A stretch of DNA of 23,799 bases from SIG575 sp045632485 (GTDB lineage Bacteria > Bacillota > Clostridia > Oscillospirales > Acutalibacteraceae), in the NCBI GenBank assembly GCA_045632485.1, contig JAZQWT010000080.1, forward strand, positions 1-23,799. Direction: 5' to 3'. The notes under the pieces were generated by a model. It worked only from the letters and a program-made list of their open reading frames with translations. It had not been told where the DNA came from and did not search any database. Every line of letters starts with the position of its first letter. The first letter of the stretch is position 1. A program made the translations under genes and the position numbers. Of this stretch, positions 7,446 through 14,428 are shown piece by piece.

Positions 7446-9005
7446 ATGAGTAGTTTTGATTTTTATTCAAAAATCCACACAGTAAGAGATCTTATTGACA
7501 ACAGCGCAGAAATGTATGGCGACAAGGCTTTTATAAAATATCTTATCGGTGACGAAGTAGTTGAAAAAAGTTTCAATACACTTCATCAGAACAGCCTTGC
7601 TATTTGCAGATTTATCCGTTCCGTATGTCCCGAAAGAATGCACATTGCTATTATCGGCAAAACTTCATACGAATACATCACAGTTCTTACAGGTACTCTC
7701 GTAAGCGGCAACGTATTTGTGCCTTTTGCTCCCAATACAACAGTTAAAGAAGCTGTTACGTTGTTTGAACAGGGCGATATTGAAGCGTTGTTCTACGAAG
7801 ATGACTATGCAGAAACTGCAAAAGAAATTGCAGAAAAATACGGCAAACTCAAAGTTATGGTTAATATGGGTAACGCTGAATGGTTTGCTGATATTTATGA
7901 AAAATACGGTGAAGACTCAGAATATGCTTCACTTTCAGAAATTGAACTCAATCCGGAAGATTGTGCAACTATTATTTACACATCAGGTACAACAGGTGTA
8001 AGAAAAGGTGTTATGCTTTCTTCTGCAAACCTTATTGCAAACATCACTTATACAGAATTTGTAAATGATAAAGACGACGTTCTTCTTTCAGTGCTTCCTA
8101 TGCACCACATTTTCTGTTTCACAAGTGACTACTTCCAACCTCTTCTTGCAGGCCTTACAGTTTGCCTTAATGGTGATATGAGTAATATGGCTAAAAGCCT
8201 TCAGGTGTTCCAGCCCACAACAATGAGACTTGTTCCCATGATTGCTGAAACACTTATCAGAAAAGTTAACATTCTCCGTAAAAAACTCCCTGATTTAAGT
8301 GCAAGAGAAGTTGCTGAAAAAGTTTTCGGTAAAAACCTCAGATGGTTGGCAGTAGGCGGTGCTTACGTTTCTCCCGCTCTTATTGATGAATATGAAGAAT
8401 GTGGTGTTCTTCTCCGTCAGGGTTACGGCATGAGCGAAACTGCTCCTAAAATCACAACAGGTGATAACAGTAACAAATACAAATACTCAAGCGGTAAAAT
8501 AATGAAGAGTATTTTTGATGTAAGAATCGTTAACGGTGAAATTCAGGTTAAAGGTAAATCAGTTATGATGGGTTACTACAAAATGCCTGAAGAAACTGCT
8601 GCAGCATTTACAGAGGACGGTTACCTTAAAACAGGCGACCTTGGCAGATTCAGCGGTGACGGCGAACATCTTTATGTTACAGGCCGACTTAAAAACCTTA
8701 TCGTTCTTTCAAACGGTGAAAATGTTTCTCCCGAAGAAATCGAAATGAAGTTTGCGGACGAAAAAGTTATTAAGGAAATCGTTGTAAGTGCTGAGAACGA
8801 TAGAATTATTGCTGAAATTTTCCCTGATACAGAATATGCTGCAATGGCAGGTATCACAGACGTAGAAGCTTACCTTAAGGTAAAAATCAAAGAAGCAAAC
8901 AAAGGTGAAAAGCCTGAAAAGGAAATTGCAAAACTCCGTCTGAGAGAAATTCCGTTCCCCAAAACAACAACAAACAAAATCAAGAGAAATAATGTTCAGT
9001 TCTGA
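7446..9005 (+). CDS. AMP-forming acyl ligase (acyl-CoA or acyl-ACP synthetase), first of the trio
   Basis: The protein has 519 aa and belongs to the ANL adenylating superfamily. The ATP-binding P-loop T-S-G-T-T-G-V-R-K-G covers 179-188. G-Y-G-M-S-E, a later T-G-D-L-G hinge segment, and a C-terminal T-N-K-I-K-R with the probable catalytic Lys511 follow. It would activate a carboxylic acid to acyl-AMP and pass it to a thiol, most likely the phosphopantetheine of the carrier protein encoded two genes downstream. The A4 region reads L-P-M-H-H-I-F, as in fatty-acyl ligases, and lacks the F-D-x-S Asp that amino-acid adenylation domains use to hold the amino group, so an amino acid substrate is unlikely. 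AAGGAGA (7434-7440) supports the ATG at 7446 over an earlier TTG at 7419. It is the first gene of an operon. The substrate is unknown. Confidence 0.85.
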   Translation: MSSFDFYSKIHTVRDLIDNSAEMYGDKAFIKYLIGDEVVEKSFNTLHQNSLAICRFIRSVCPERMHIAIIGKTSYEYITVLTGTLVSGNVFVPFAPNTTVKEAVTLFEQGDIEALFYEDDYAETAKEIAEKYGKLKVMVNMGNAEWFADIYEKYGEDSEYASLSEIELNPEDCATIIYTSGTTGVRKGVMLSSANLIANITYTEFVNDKDDVLLSVLPMHHIFCFTSDYFQPLLAGLTVCLNGDMSNMAKSLQVFQPTTMRLVPMIAETLIRKVNILRKKLPDLSAREVAEKVFGKNLRWLAVGGAYVSPALIDEYEECGVLLRQGYGMSETAPKITTGDNSNKYKYSSGKIMKSIFDVRIVNGEIQVKGKSVMMGYYKMPEETAAAFTEDGYLKTGDLGRFSGDGEHLYVTGRLKNLIVLSNGENVSPEEIEMKFADEKVIKEIVVSAENDRIIAEIFPDTEYAAMAGITDVEAYLKVKIKEANKGEKPEKEIAKLRLREIPFPKTTTNKIKRNNVQF

Positions 9006-9050
9006 TTGTGACTTTAAATTTTAATTTGAGTGTAAGAGAGAGGAAACACA

Positions 9051-10481
9051 ATGGAAATCAAACTTAAAAATGGGCAAAAAGTTAAAGCATATCCTTTGAT
9101 TCCCGCACAGCACCTGATGTTCTACCTTTCAGAGCATCATAGCACAGATGCACCTGTTCTCAATATTGTAACCGGTTATTATTGGCAGGGTGAATTTGAT
9201 ACAGAAGTTATGAAAGAAGCACTTTATGAGGCGATAGACAGATGCGATACAATGCGTCTTCGCTTTACAAGACGTCCTTTCAAAAAGGTTTATCAGTATC
9301 TTGCAGATAAACACGAAATTGAAATTATTGAAGAAGATATTTCTTCAATGCCATGGGATGAAGCTCACGAGTTTCTTAAAAACCGTTCTCATTCTATTAT
9401 TGATATGTGGGATAAACCTGTCAATGAAATAAGAATTATGCACCTTGAAAACAACTATAACGGTATTTATATGAAACTGCATCATCTTGCATTTGACGGC
9501 TTTTCTTCAAAAATGTTCCTTGCAGACGCACTTTCTATTTATCTTCATAAAAAACACGGCACTGCATATCCTAAGCCCATGCGCAGTTATTACGATATGG
9601 TTGAAAAGGAACTTCAGTACGGTAAGTCAGAACAGCATAAGAGAGACAAAAAATTCTGGTTAAGCACAATCAAGGACACATCAGAGCCTATTTATACTGA
9701 CTATGTCCGTCCCAGCAGACTTCTTCAGCAGAGAGCTGAAAAGAATAAGCCCAATTTAAGAAAAGCAGAAGTTCTTGATGCAAATCCCGAATCAAGAACA
9801 ATTAAATTCAGTCTTGATGCAGAAACATCTGAAAAACTGATACAGATGTGTGCTGAAAAAGGTCTCTCAGTTCCTTGCGTACTTATGATGGGAATGAGAA
9901 GTGCTCTTTCATCTTTCAATGATGACGAAAAAGACATTTCATACAAAATTATGGTTAACCGTCGTGCAACATTGCTTGATAAGAAATCAGGCGGTGTAAG
10001 AATGCACTTCTTCTCAATGAGAAATATTGTTGAACCTGATATGACTTTCACCGAAGCAGTAAGAGTTATTGAAAAAGCTCAGAATGATGTTTTTGAACAC
10101 TCAAATATAAGTCCTATGGAAGCCGTTCTTCTCAGACACTTCGCAATGAAAACAGGCACACGTTATACATACGAATGTGTTACTTTCTCATATCATCCTC
10201 ATTTCCCTATGCCTTATTACGGCGAAGAAATGAAAAAGACAAGCCGAGGCTTCTGGTACAATAACGATTCATCAGTTCAACCCCTTTATCTTACAGTTAT
10301 GCACAGAGCATATGATAACGGACTTGACTTCAACTTTGAATACAGACTTGTAAACAGCCCTCTTGATGAACTTCATCATTTCTATGATAAGATTCACGAT
10401 ACTCTTGTTATGGGTATAGAAAATCCCGATGTCAAAGTTTCAGAAATTCTTAAAAATATCAAGGAAGACAAGGTGAAATAA
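9051..10481 (+). CDS. Stand-alone condensation-domain acyltransferase
   Basis: The protein has 476 aa, the size of one NRPS condensation domain or PapA-like acyltransferase, with no other domain attached. The catalytic motif H-H-L-A-F-D-G covers 144-150, with His145 as the expected general base and Asp149 structural, as in H-H-x-x-x-D-G enzymes. The N-terminal half holds the substrate-channel opening typical of the fold (A-Q-H-L-M-F-Y near 19-25, D-T-M-R-L-R-F near 66-72). Such enzymes move an acyl group from a carrier protein thioester to an amine or alcohol. Here the acyl donor would be the carrier protein whose gene begins one base after this stop codon. The acceptor cannot be inferred. 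No signal peptide is seen, so it is cytoplasmic. The gene lies 45 bases after the ligase, with GAGG before its ATG. Confidence 0.82.
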   Translation: MEIKLKNGQKVKAYPLIPAQHLMFYLSEHHSTDAPVLNIVTGYYWQGEFDTEVMKEALYEAIDRCDTMRLRFTRRPFKKVYQYLADKHEIEIIEEDISSMPWDEAHEFLKNRSHSIIDMWDKPVNEIRIMHLENNYNGIYMKLHHLAFDGFSSKMFLADALSIYLHKKHGTAYPKPMRSYYDMVEKELQYGKSEQHKRDKKFWLSTIKDTSEPIYTDYVRPSRLLQQRAEKNKPNLRKAEVLDANPESRTIKFSLDAETSEKLIQMCAEKGLSVPCVLMMGMRSALSSFNDDEKDISYKIMVNRRATLLDKKSGGVRMHFFSMRNIVEPDMTFTEAVRVIEKAQNDVFEHSNISPMEAVLLRHFAMKTGTRYTYECVTFSYHPHFPMPYYGEEMKKTSRGFWYNNDSSVQPLYLTVMHRAYDNGLDFNFEYRLVNSPLDELHHFYDKIHDTLVMGIENPDVKVSEILKNIKEDKVK

Positions 10482-10482
10482 A

Positions 10483-10695
10483 ATGGAAAAATTAATTGAA
10501 CTTATTCTTAACTATGTTGAACCCGATGAAGAAATCACTGCAGATACAAATATCAAAAATGGTCTTGGAATGTCATCTTTCGACCTTATTTGTCTCGGTG
10601 AAGAAATTCACAGTGAATTTGGTGTGAAGCTTAAGGCTGAAGATTTTAAAGAATGTGACACAATCGGCAAACTTGCAGAATTCATTAATTGCTGA
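10483..10695 (+). CDS. Acyl carrier protein (discrete phosphopantetheine carrier)
   Basis: The protein has 70 aa, acidic and helical, the size of a free acyl or peptidyl carrier protein. The attachment motif reads G-M-S-S-F-D-L (29-35). Ser32 aligns with the serine of D-S-L that receives 4'-phosphopantetheine, and the usual Asp before it is Ser31. The helix after it (I-C-L-G-E-E-I-H-S-E-F-G-V) fits the partner-recognition helix II. It starts one base after the condensation protein stop, with AAGGTGA (10470-10476) as ribosome binding site, so the two are translated together. It probably carries the acyl group loaded by the ligase at 7446-9005. A phosphopantetheinyl transferase is needed and none is encoded in this window. 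Confidence 0.88.
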   Translation: MEKLIELILNYVEPDEEITADTNIKNGLGMSSFDLICLGEEIHSEFGVKLKAEDFKECDTIGKLAEFINC

Positions 10696-10728
10696 TAAAA
10701 TTATGCAGATTTTTATAGTGTTTAAATC

Positions 10729-10767
10729 AACAACTCATATGTGTAAAAACATATGAGTTGTTTTTTT
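10729..10767 (+). terminator. Strong intrinsic terminator after the carrier protein gene
   Basis: A perfect 14-bp stem (10729-10742 with 10749-10762) with a 6-base loop runs directly into seven T's (10761-10767). It closes the ligase/condensation/carrier operon and separates it from the two-component genes. Confidence 0.92.
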
Positions 10768-10798
10768 GTAAAAAAAGAATGAAAAAATGCAGGTTTTG

Positions 10799-10807
10799 TG
10801 ATATAAT
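10799..10807 (+). promoter_or_regulatory. Extended -10 promoter of the two-component operon
   Basis: TGATATAAT is a perfect extended -10 (TG at 10799-10800, TATAAT at 10802-10807) with no good -35 at the right distance. Transcription should begin near 10814, inside or next to the ribosome binding site AAGAGGTG (10813-10820), so the leader would be about 13 bases long. Confidence 0.6.
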
Positions 10808-10826
10808 ACCTCAAGAGGTGTTTTTT

Positions 10827-11498
10827 ATGGCTAAAATTCTTATAGTCGAAGATAATCAGGACTTTAACAAAGCTGTTTCAACCTATCTTGCTCAATATGA
10901 CCACAGTGTTTTCAGTGCTTTTAATGCGAACGAGGCTTATGATATTCTCTATGAAAATCAGATTGACCTTATTGTGTCAGATATTATGATGCCGGGAACA
11001 GACGGTTTTGAGTTTGCAAGTACCGTGCGTGAAACGAACAAGGAAATTCCCATTCTTTTTGTTACCGCAAAAGATGATCTGATGTCAAAACGAATGGGTT
11101 ATGGTATAGGTATTGACGATTATATGGTTAAACCTATTGATCTTGATGAACTTAATCTTAAAATCGGTGCTTTGCTCCGCAGAGCAAAAATTGCCGTAAA
11201 CAAAAAAGTTGTTGTGGGAAAACTTGTTCTTGACGAGGAAGAGCATTCGGCAAACTACAACGGAGAGGAAATTCAGCTTACTTTACGTGAATTCAATATT
11301 ATTTTCAAAATGCTTTCATATCCTAAAAAAGCATTCAGCCGTTCAAAACTTATGGATGAATTCTGGGATGCTGACACGACTTCGAGTACAAGAACAGTTG
11401 ATGTATATATGACAAAACTGCGTGAAAAGTTTTCCTGCTGTGAAGAGTTTGAAATTGTAACCGTGCACGGACTCGGTTATAAGGTGGTGCTCAAATGA
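10827..11498 (+). CDS. OmpR/PhoB-family response regulator
   Basis: The protein has 223 aa. The receiver domain (about 1-118) has the acidic pocket Glu8/Asp9, the phosphorylated Asp52 in S-D-I-M-M-P, the switch Thr80 and Lys102 in K-P. A winged-helix DNA-binding domain (about 128-223) ends in the typical T-V-H-G-L-G-Y-K-V. Phosphorylated by the adjacent kinase, such proteins dimerise on DNA and bind direct repeats spaced about 11 bp, which makes the two repeat arrays at 7344-7382 and 14293-14331 its most likely targets. The ATG at 10827 is chosen because AAGAGGTG lies 6 bases before it; an upstream in-frame extension would run through the promoter and terminator. The stop overlaps the kinase start by 4 bp (ATGA). 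Confidence 0.92.
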   Translation: MAKILIVEDNQDFNKAVSTYLAQYDHSVFSAFNANEAYDILYENQIDLIVSDIMMPGTDGFEFASTVRETNKEIPILFVTAKDDLMSKRMGYGIGIDDYMVKPIDLDELNLKIGALLRRAKIAVNKKVVVGKLVLDEEEHSANYNGEEIQLTLREFNIIFKMLSYPKKAFSRSKLMDEFWDADTTSSTRTVDVYMTKLREKFSCCEEFEIVTVHGLGYKVVLK

Positions 11499-12547
11499 TA
11501 AAGAAAATTATAACTGCCTTTTTCAACTATATGTTGTTTTTTGCACTTGTTGGTGTTGTAATCGGCAGCATTCTTGCAGTTTTCCTTATTATTCTCAAAC
11601 ACGAAACAGGTCTTGTTTATACCTCGAGCAATATCCGTCTGGCGACTGCCTTCGCCTTTACAAGTACAGCGATTGTTTCGGGAATTGTTTCTTTCGTTAA
11701 TCAGTTCAGAAGAAAGGTTTTTGTTGAAAAGCCTCTTGCTGAAATTCTCAAGGTTACAAAGCGTATCACAGAGGGCGACTTCACAGCGCGTGTAAAAGAA
11801 AAGAAATTCGGCTATTTTTCAAAAATGGCAGTGGATATTAACACTATGGCGGCAGAGCTGTCAAATATAGAAACACTTAAAGTAGACTTTATATCAAATG
11901 TTTCCCACGAATTGAAAACACCACTTGCTGTGTTACAGAACTACGGTGCACTTCTTGAAGATCCTGATCTGCCGGAAGAAAAAAGAGTTGTGTATGCAGA
12001 ATATATACAGAAAACCACAAGACATCTTTCTGAATTGATTACAAATATTCTGAAGCTCAACAAACTTGAGTCACAGAATATTGTTCCTGCATTACAGAGG
12101 TGTAATATCAGTGAAAATCTTTGCGAGACCCTTCTCAGCTTTGAGAGCGAGTGGAGCAAAAAGAATATTGACCTTGAAATTGAAATCGAGGAAGATGTGT
12201 ATATTTACACTGAGCCTGACCTTATTTCTCTTGTGTGGGCAAATCTTTTTTCAAATGCAATCAAGTTTTCGCCTGACGGCGGTAAAATAAGCGTTACTTT
12301 ACAGAAAAACATTGATGATGTTGAGGTGACCATTTCAGATACCGGTTGCGGAATGGACACGAAAACACTCAACCATATTTTTGACAAATTTTATCAGGGC
12401 GATACCTCTCATTCTGTTTCAGGAAATGGGCTGGGTCTTGCGCTTGTAAAGAGAATTGTTGATATTCTCGATGGTGAAATTGACGTTGAAAGTGTCCCTG
12501 AAGAGGGTAGTACATTCACTGTGAATTTCAGGATTTATCAGAGATAA
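11495..12547 (+). CDS. Sensor histidine kinase with a very short external loop
   Basis: The protein has 350 aa. Two membrane segments (about 8-33 and 50-70) enclose only about 16 residues outside the cell, so there is no room for an extracellular sensor domain. A HAMP linker follows (about 72-125), then the HisKA dimerisation domain with the phosphorylated His138 in V-S-H-E-L-K-T-P-L. The ATPase domain has Asn254 (N-box), D-T-G-C-G-M-D (282-288) and G-N-G-L-G-L-A-L (310-317). It should phosphorylate the response regulator encoded just upstream, whose gene it overlaps by 4 bp. Small-loop kinases sense membrane-borne signals or take orders from a transporter or accessory protein; no transporter lies next to it here. 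The signal is unknown. Confidence 0.9.
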   Translation: MIKKIITAFFNYMLFFALVGVVIGSILAVFLIILKHETGLVYTSSNIRLATAFAFTSTAIVSGIVSFVNQFRRKVFVEKPLAEILKVTKRITEGDFTARVKEKKFGYFSKMAVDINTMAAELSNIETLKVDFISNVSHELKTPLAVLQNYGALLEDPDLPEEKRVVYAEYIQKTTRHLSELITNILKLNKLESQNIVPALQRCNISENLCETLLSFESEWSKKNIDLEIEIEEDVYIYTEPDLISLVWANLFSNAIKFSPDGGKISVTLQKNIDDVEVTISDTGCGMDTKTLNHIFDKFYQGDTSHSVSGNGLGLALVKRIVDILDGEIDVESVPEEGSTFTVNFRIYQR

Positions 12548-12558
12548 TAAAATAATAA

Positions 12559-12592
12559 AAACGGATGTATCTCGTTAGAGATACATCCGTTT
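12559..12592. terminator. Shared bidirectional terminator between kinase and second ligase
   Basis: A perfect 15-bp stem (12559-12573 with 12578-12592) with a GTTA loop lies between two convergent genes. It is flanked by A-rich sequence on the left and T-rich sequence on the right, so it can stop transcription from both directions. The ligase stop codon (12596-12598) is only 3 bases from the stem. Confidence 0.85.
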
Positions 12593-12595
12593 ATT

Positions 12596-14236
12596 TTATT
12601 TATCTTTATAATTTCTAACAATCTTGAGAGTGGTTGTTTTGGGGAATTCTTCGTCACGGATAACGATTTTGTTGATGTTTTTGAAGAAGGGCATCTTACG
12701 GTTAAAATCGTTTACATCTGATTTGATTCTTTCTCTTGCATCGGGATATTCAACTTCATTGAGGAAGAATTCTGCAACGATTTTCTGGTCTTCATCGTAA
12801 ACAAGAACCTCTTTTACGTAATCAATTCTTGAAAGCTTATCTTCAAGCTCTTCAGGAGAAACGTTTTTACCGTTTGAAAGGCAGATAAGGTTTTTCTTTC
12901 TTCCTACTATGAAAAGGAATCCGTCTTCGTCGATTCTACCGTGGTCGCCTGTTTTGAACCATTCTCCGTCAAAAACTTCAGCAGTTGCTTCAGGGTCACC
13001 GTAATAACCAACCATAACGTTTGTACCCTTAACATAAATTTCACCAACGCCTTCTTCGTCGGGGTCATTAATCTTGATTTCACAACAATCAAGGGGAGTA
13101 CCAACAGAGCCGAATTTGAATTTGTCAGGTCTGTTACATGTGATTGAAGGTGAGCATTCGGTAAGACCGTAACCATTGAAAATATCAATACCGAAATCGT
13201 GCATTCCTTTTTCGTATTTGGGATCAAGCCATGCACCACCGCAGATAATCATACTGAGGTTGCCGCCAAGACTTTCGTGGATTGTTTTGAAAATTTCACG
13301 ACGCTTATCAATGCCGAGCTTCATAAGGAAATTACTGAGCTTAATGCCTTTTTTAAGTTTTTCTTCTCTACCTGTCTTCTTTGCTGTTTTCCAGATTTTA
13401 TCGTAGATTATTTCAACAACAAGAGGCACACCTGAGAAATTATAAGGCTTGTACTTTTTGATATCGTTGGGGATTGTTCTGATGCTTTCGCACATATAAC
13501 CCCAGTCGATAAGAATATATGATGAGAAAAGAGCACTTACCCATGCATAAGTGTGGTTAAGGGGCATAAAGCCGATTGCATGCTTGCCTGAAAGAACGCG
13601 GCATGCAGACGATGCATCGCTTGAAATGTTTTTGTGAGTAAGCATTACACCTTTACTTTTTGCAGTTGTACCTGATGTGTATGCAATGCAAGCAAGATCT
13701 TCAGGTTTTACTTCTGCATCAAGGAAGTCTCTGTTGCCGTTATCCATTGCTTCCCCACCTTCTGCAAGATATTCAGGGAAGTTGTCCATACAGAAATAGT
13801 GCTGAATTTTTATTTCGGGATTTTTCTTAAGATCTTCAACGAAGTCTTTGAAATAATCAGTATAAACAAAAGCATCGCAGTCGCAACGGATAAGCTGGTC
13901 TTCAATATCTTCAAAGGGAAGTTTTGCATCCATGGGAACGGAAATATTACCGCCGCAGAGAGTTGCATAATAAGCAATCATCCATTCGAAACAGTTTTCG
14001 CCGATAACAGCGATTTTTTTCTGACGGTCAAGACCTTTAAGTGCAAGGAATGTACCAAAAGAACTGATTTCACGCCATGTCTGATTATAGTTACGTGTGC
14101 ATTCGTTTCTGTTTTTATCAAGGAAAACAAATTGCTTTTTGTCACCGCCTCTTTTTGTGCCTGTGACAACAATTTCTTTAACGGTGCTATATTCGGGTAT
14201 GTTTTTATTGCCAAGATTTTTATGCTGTTTTTTCAT
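12596..14236 (-). CDS. AMP-forming long-chain acyl ligase (FadD/FACL-like)
   Basis: The protein has 546 aa and belongs to the ANL adenylating superfamily. The P-loop T-S-G-T-T-A-K-S-K-G covers 187-196. G-Y-G-L-T-E, a hinge T-G-D segment, and T-T-L-K-I-V-R with probable catalytic Lys538 follow. It is predicted to activate a fatty or other carboxylic acid and transfer it to CoA or to a carrier protein. It shares unusual wording with the ligase at 7446-9005 (S-N-G-x-N-V-S-P-E-E near the hinge, and F-P-K-T-T-T before the catalytic Lys), suggesting that the two are paralogous. Its promoter region has the same 11-bp repeat layout as that ligase, suggesting joint control. GGAG lies 7 bases before the ATG. 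It is a single-gene unit bounded by terminators. Whether it works with the carrier protein is untested. Confidence 0.85.
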   Translation of the reverse strand: MKKQHKNLGNKNIPEYSTVKEIVVTGTKRGGDKKQFVFLDKNRNECTRNYNQTWREISSFGTFLALKGLDRQKKIAVIGENCFEWMIAYYATLCGGNISVPMDAKLPFEDIEDQLIRCDCDAFVYTDYFKDFVEDLKKNPEIKIQHYFCMDNFPEYLAEGGEAMDNGNRDFLDAEVKPEDLACIAYTSGTTAKSKGVMLTHKNISSDASSACRVLSGKHAIGFMPLNHTYAWVSALFSSYILIDWGYMCESIRTIPNDIKKYKPYNFSGVPLVVEIIYDKIWKTAKKTGREEKLKKGIKLSNFLMKLGIDKRREIFKTIHESLGGNLSMIICGGAWLDPKYEKGMHDFGIDIFNGYGLTECSPSITCNRPDKFKFGSVGTPLDCCEIKINDPDEEGVGEIYVKGTNVMVGYYGDPEATAEVFDGEWFKTGDHGRIDEDGFLFIVGRKKNLICLSNGKNVSPEELEDKLSRIDYVKEVLVYDEDQKIVAEFFLNEVEYPDARERIKSDVNDFNRKMPFFKNINKIVIRDEEFPKTTTLKIVRNYKDK

Positions 14237-14277
14237 AATCCCACTCCGTATTTATTATTTTGATTAGCAATCAATAA

Positions 14278-14331
14278 ATCTTATCAATTTTTTGTTGTGA
14301 TTGTGTTTAAAAAAGGTTAACGAAATGTTAA
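14278..14331 (-). promoter_or_regulatory. 11-bp-spaced TTAACA-like repeats before the second ligase
   Basis: Read on the minus strand, TTAACA (14331-14326), TTAACC (14320-14315), TAAACA (14309-14304) and a poorer ACAACA (14298-14293) start 11 bp apart. Nine bases later lies TAAGAT (14283-14278), a plausible -10. The layout is the same as at 7344-7397, including the 9-base gap. The implied transcription start (about 14271) gives a leader of about 35 bases. The first two repeats also form GTTAAC palindromes. Confidence 0.58.
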
Positions 14332-14370
14332 CACGATAAAAACGTACTTATATGTTTCTGCTGTAGATGT

Positions 14371-14410
14371 AAAAATAAAAACAGGAAATCTTCTTGTGAA
14401 GATTTCCTGT
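14371..14410 (-). terminator. Intrinsic terminator of the V-ATPase operon
   Basis: A perfect 13-bp stem (14381-14393 with 14398-14410) with a 4-base loop is followed on the minus strand by a T-run broken by a single A (complement of 14371-14380). It lies 18 bases after the stop codon of the last ATPase gene and separates the operon from the second ligase gene. Confidence 0.92.
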
Positions 14411-14428
14411 CCGTGTATTCTTCTGAGA

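Noticed and set aside
10758..10826. N-terminal extension of the response regulator
   Set aside because: The frame starts in the T-tract of a terminator and runs through the -10 of the gene's own promoter; receiver domains begin at the ATG at 10827.
12907..13239. Minus-strand 110-codon frame inside the second ligase
   Set aside because: It is a shifted frame of the ligase on the same strand with no start signals or domain of its own.
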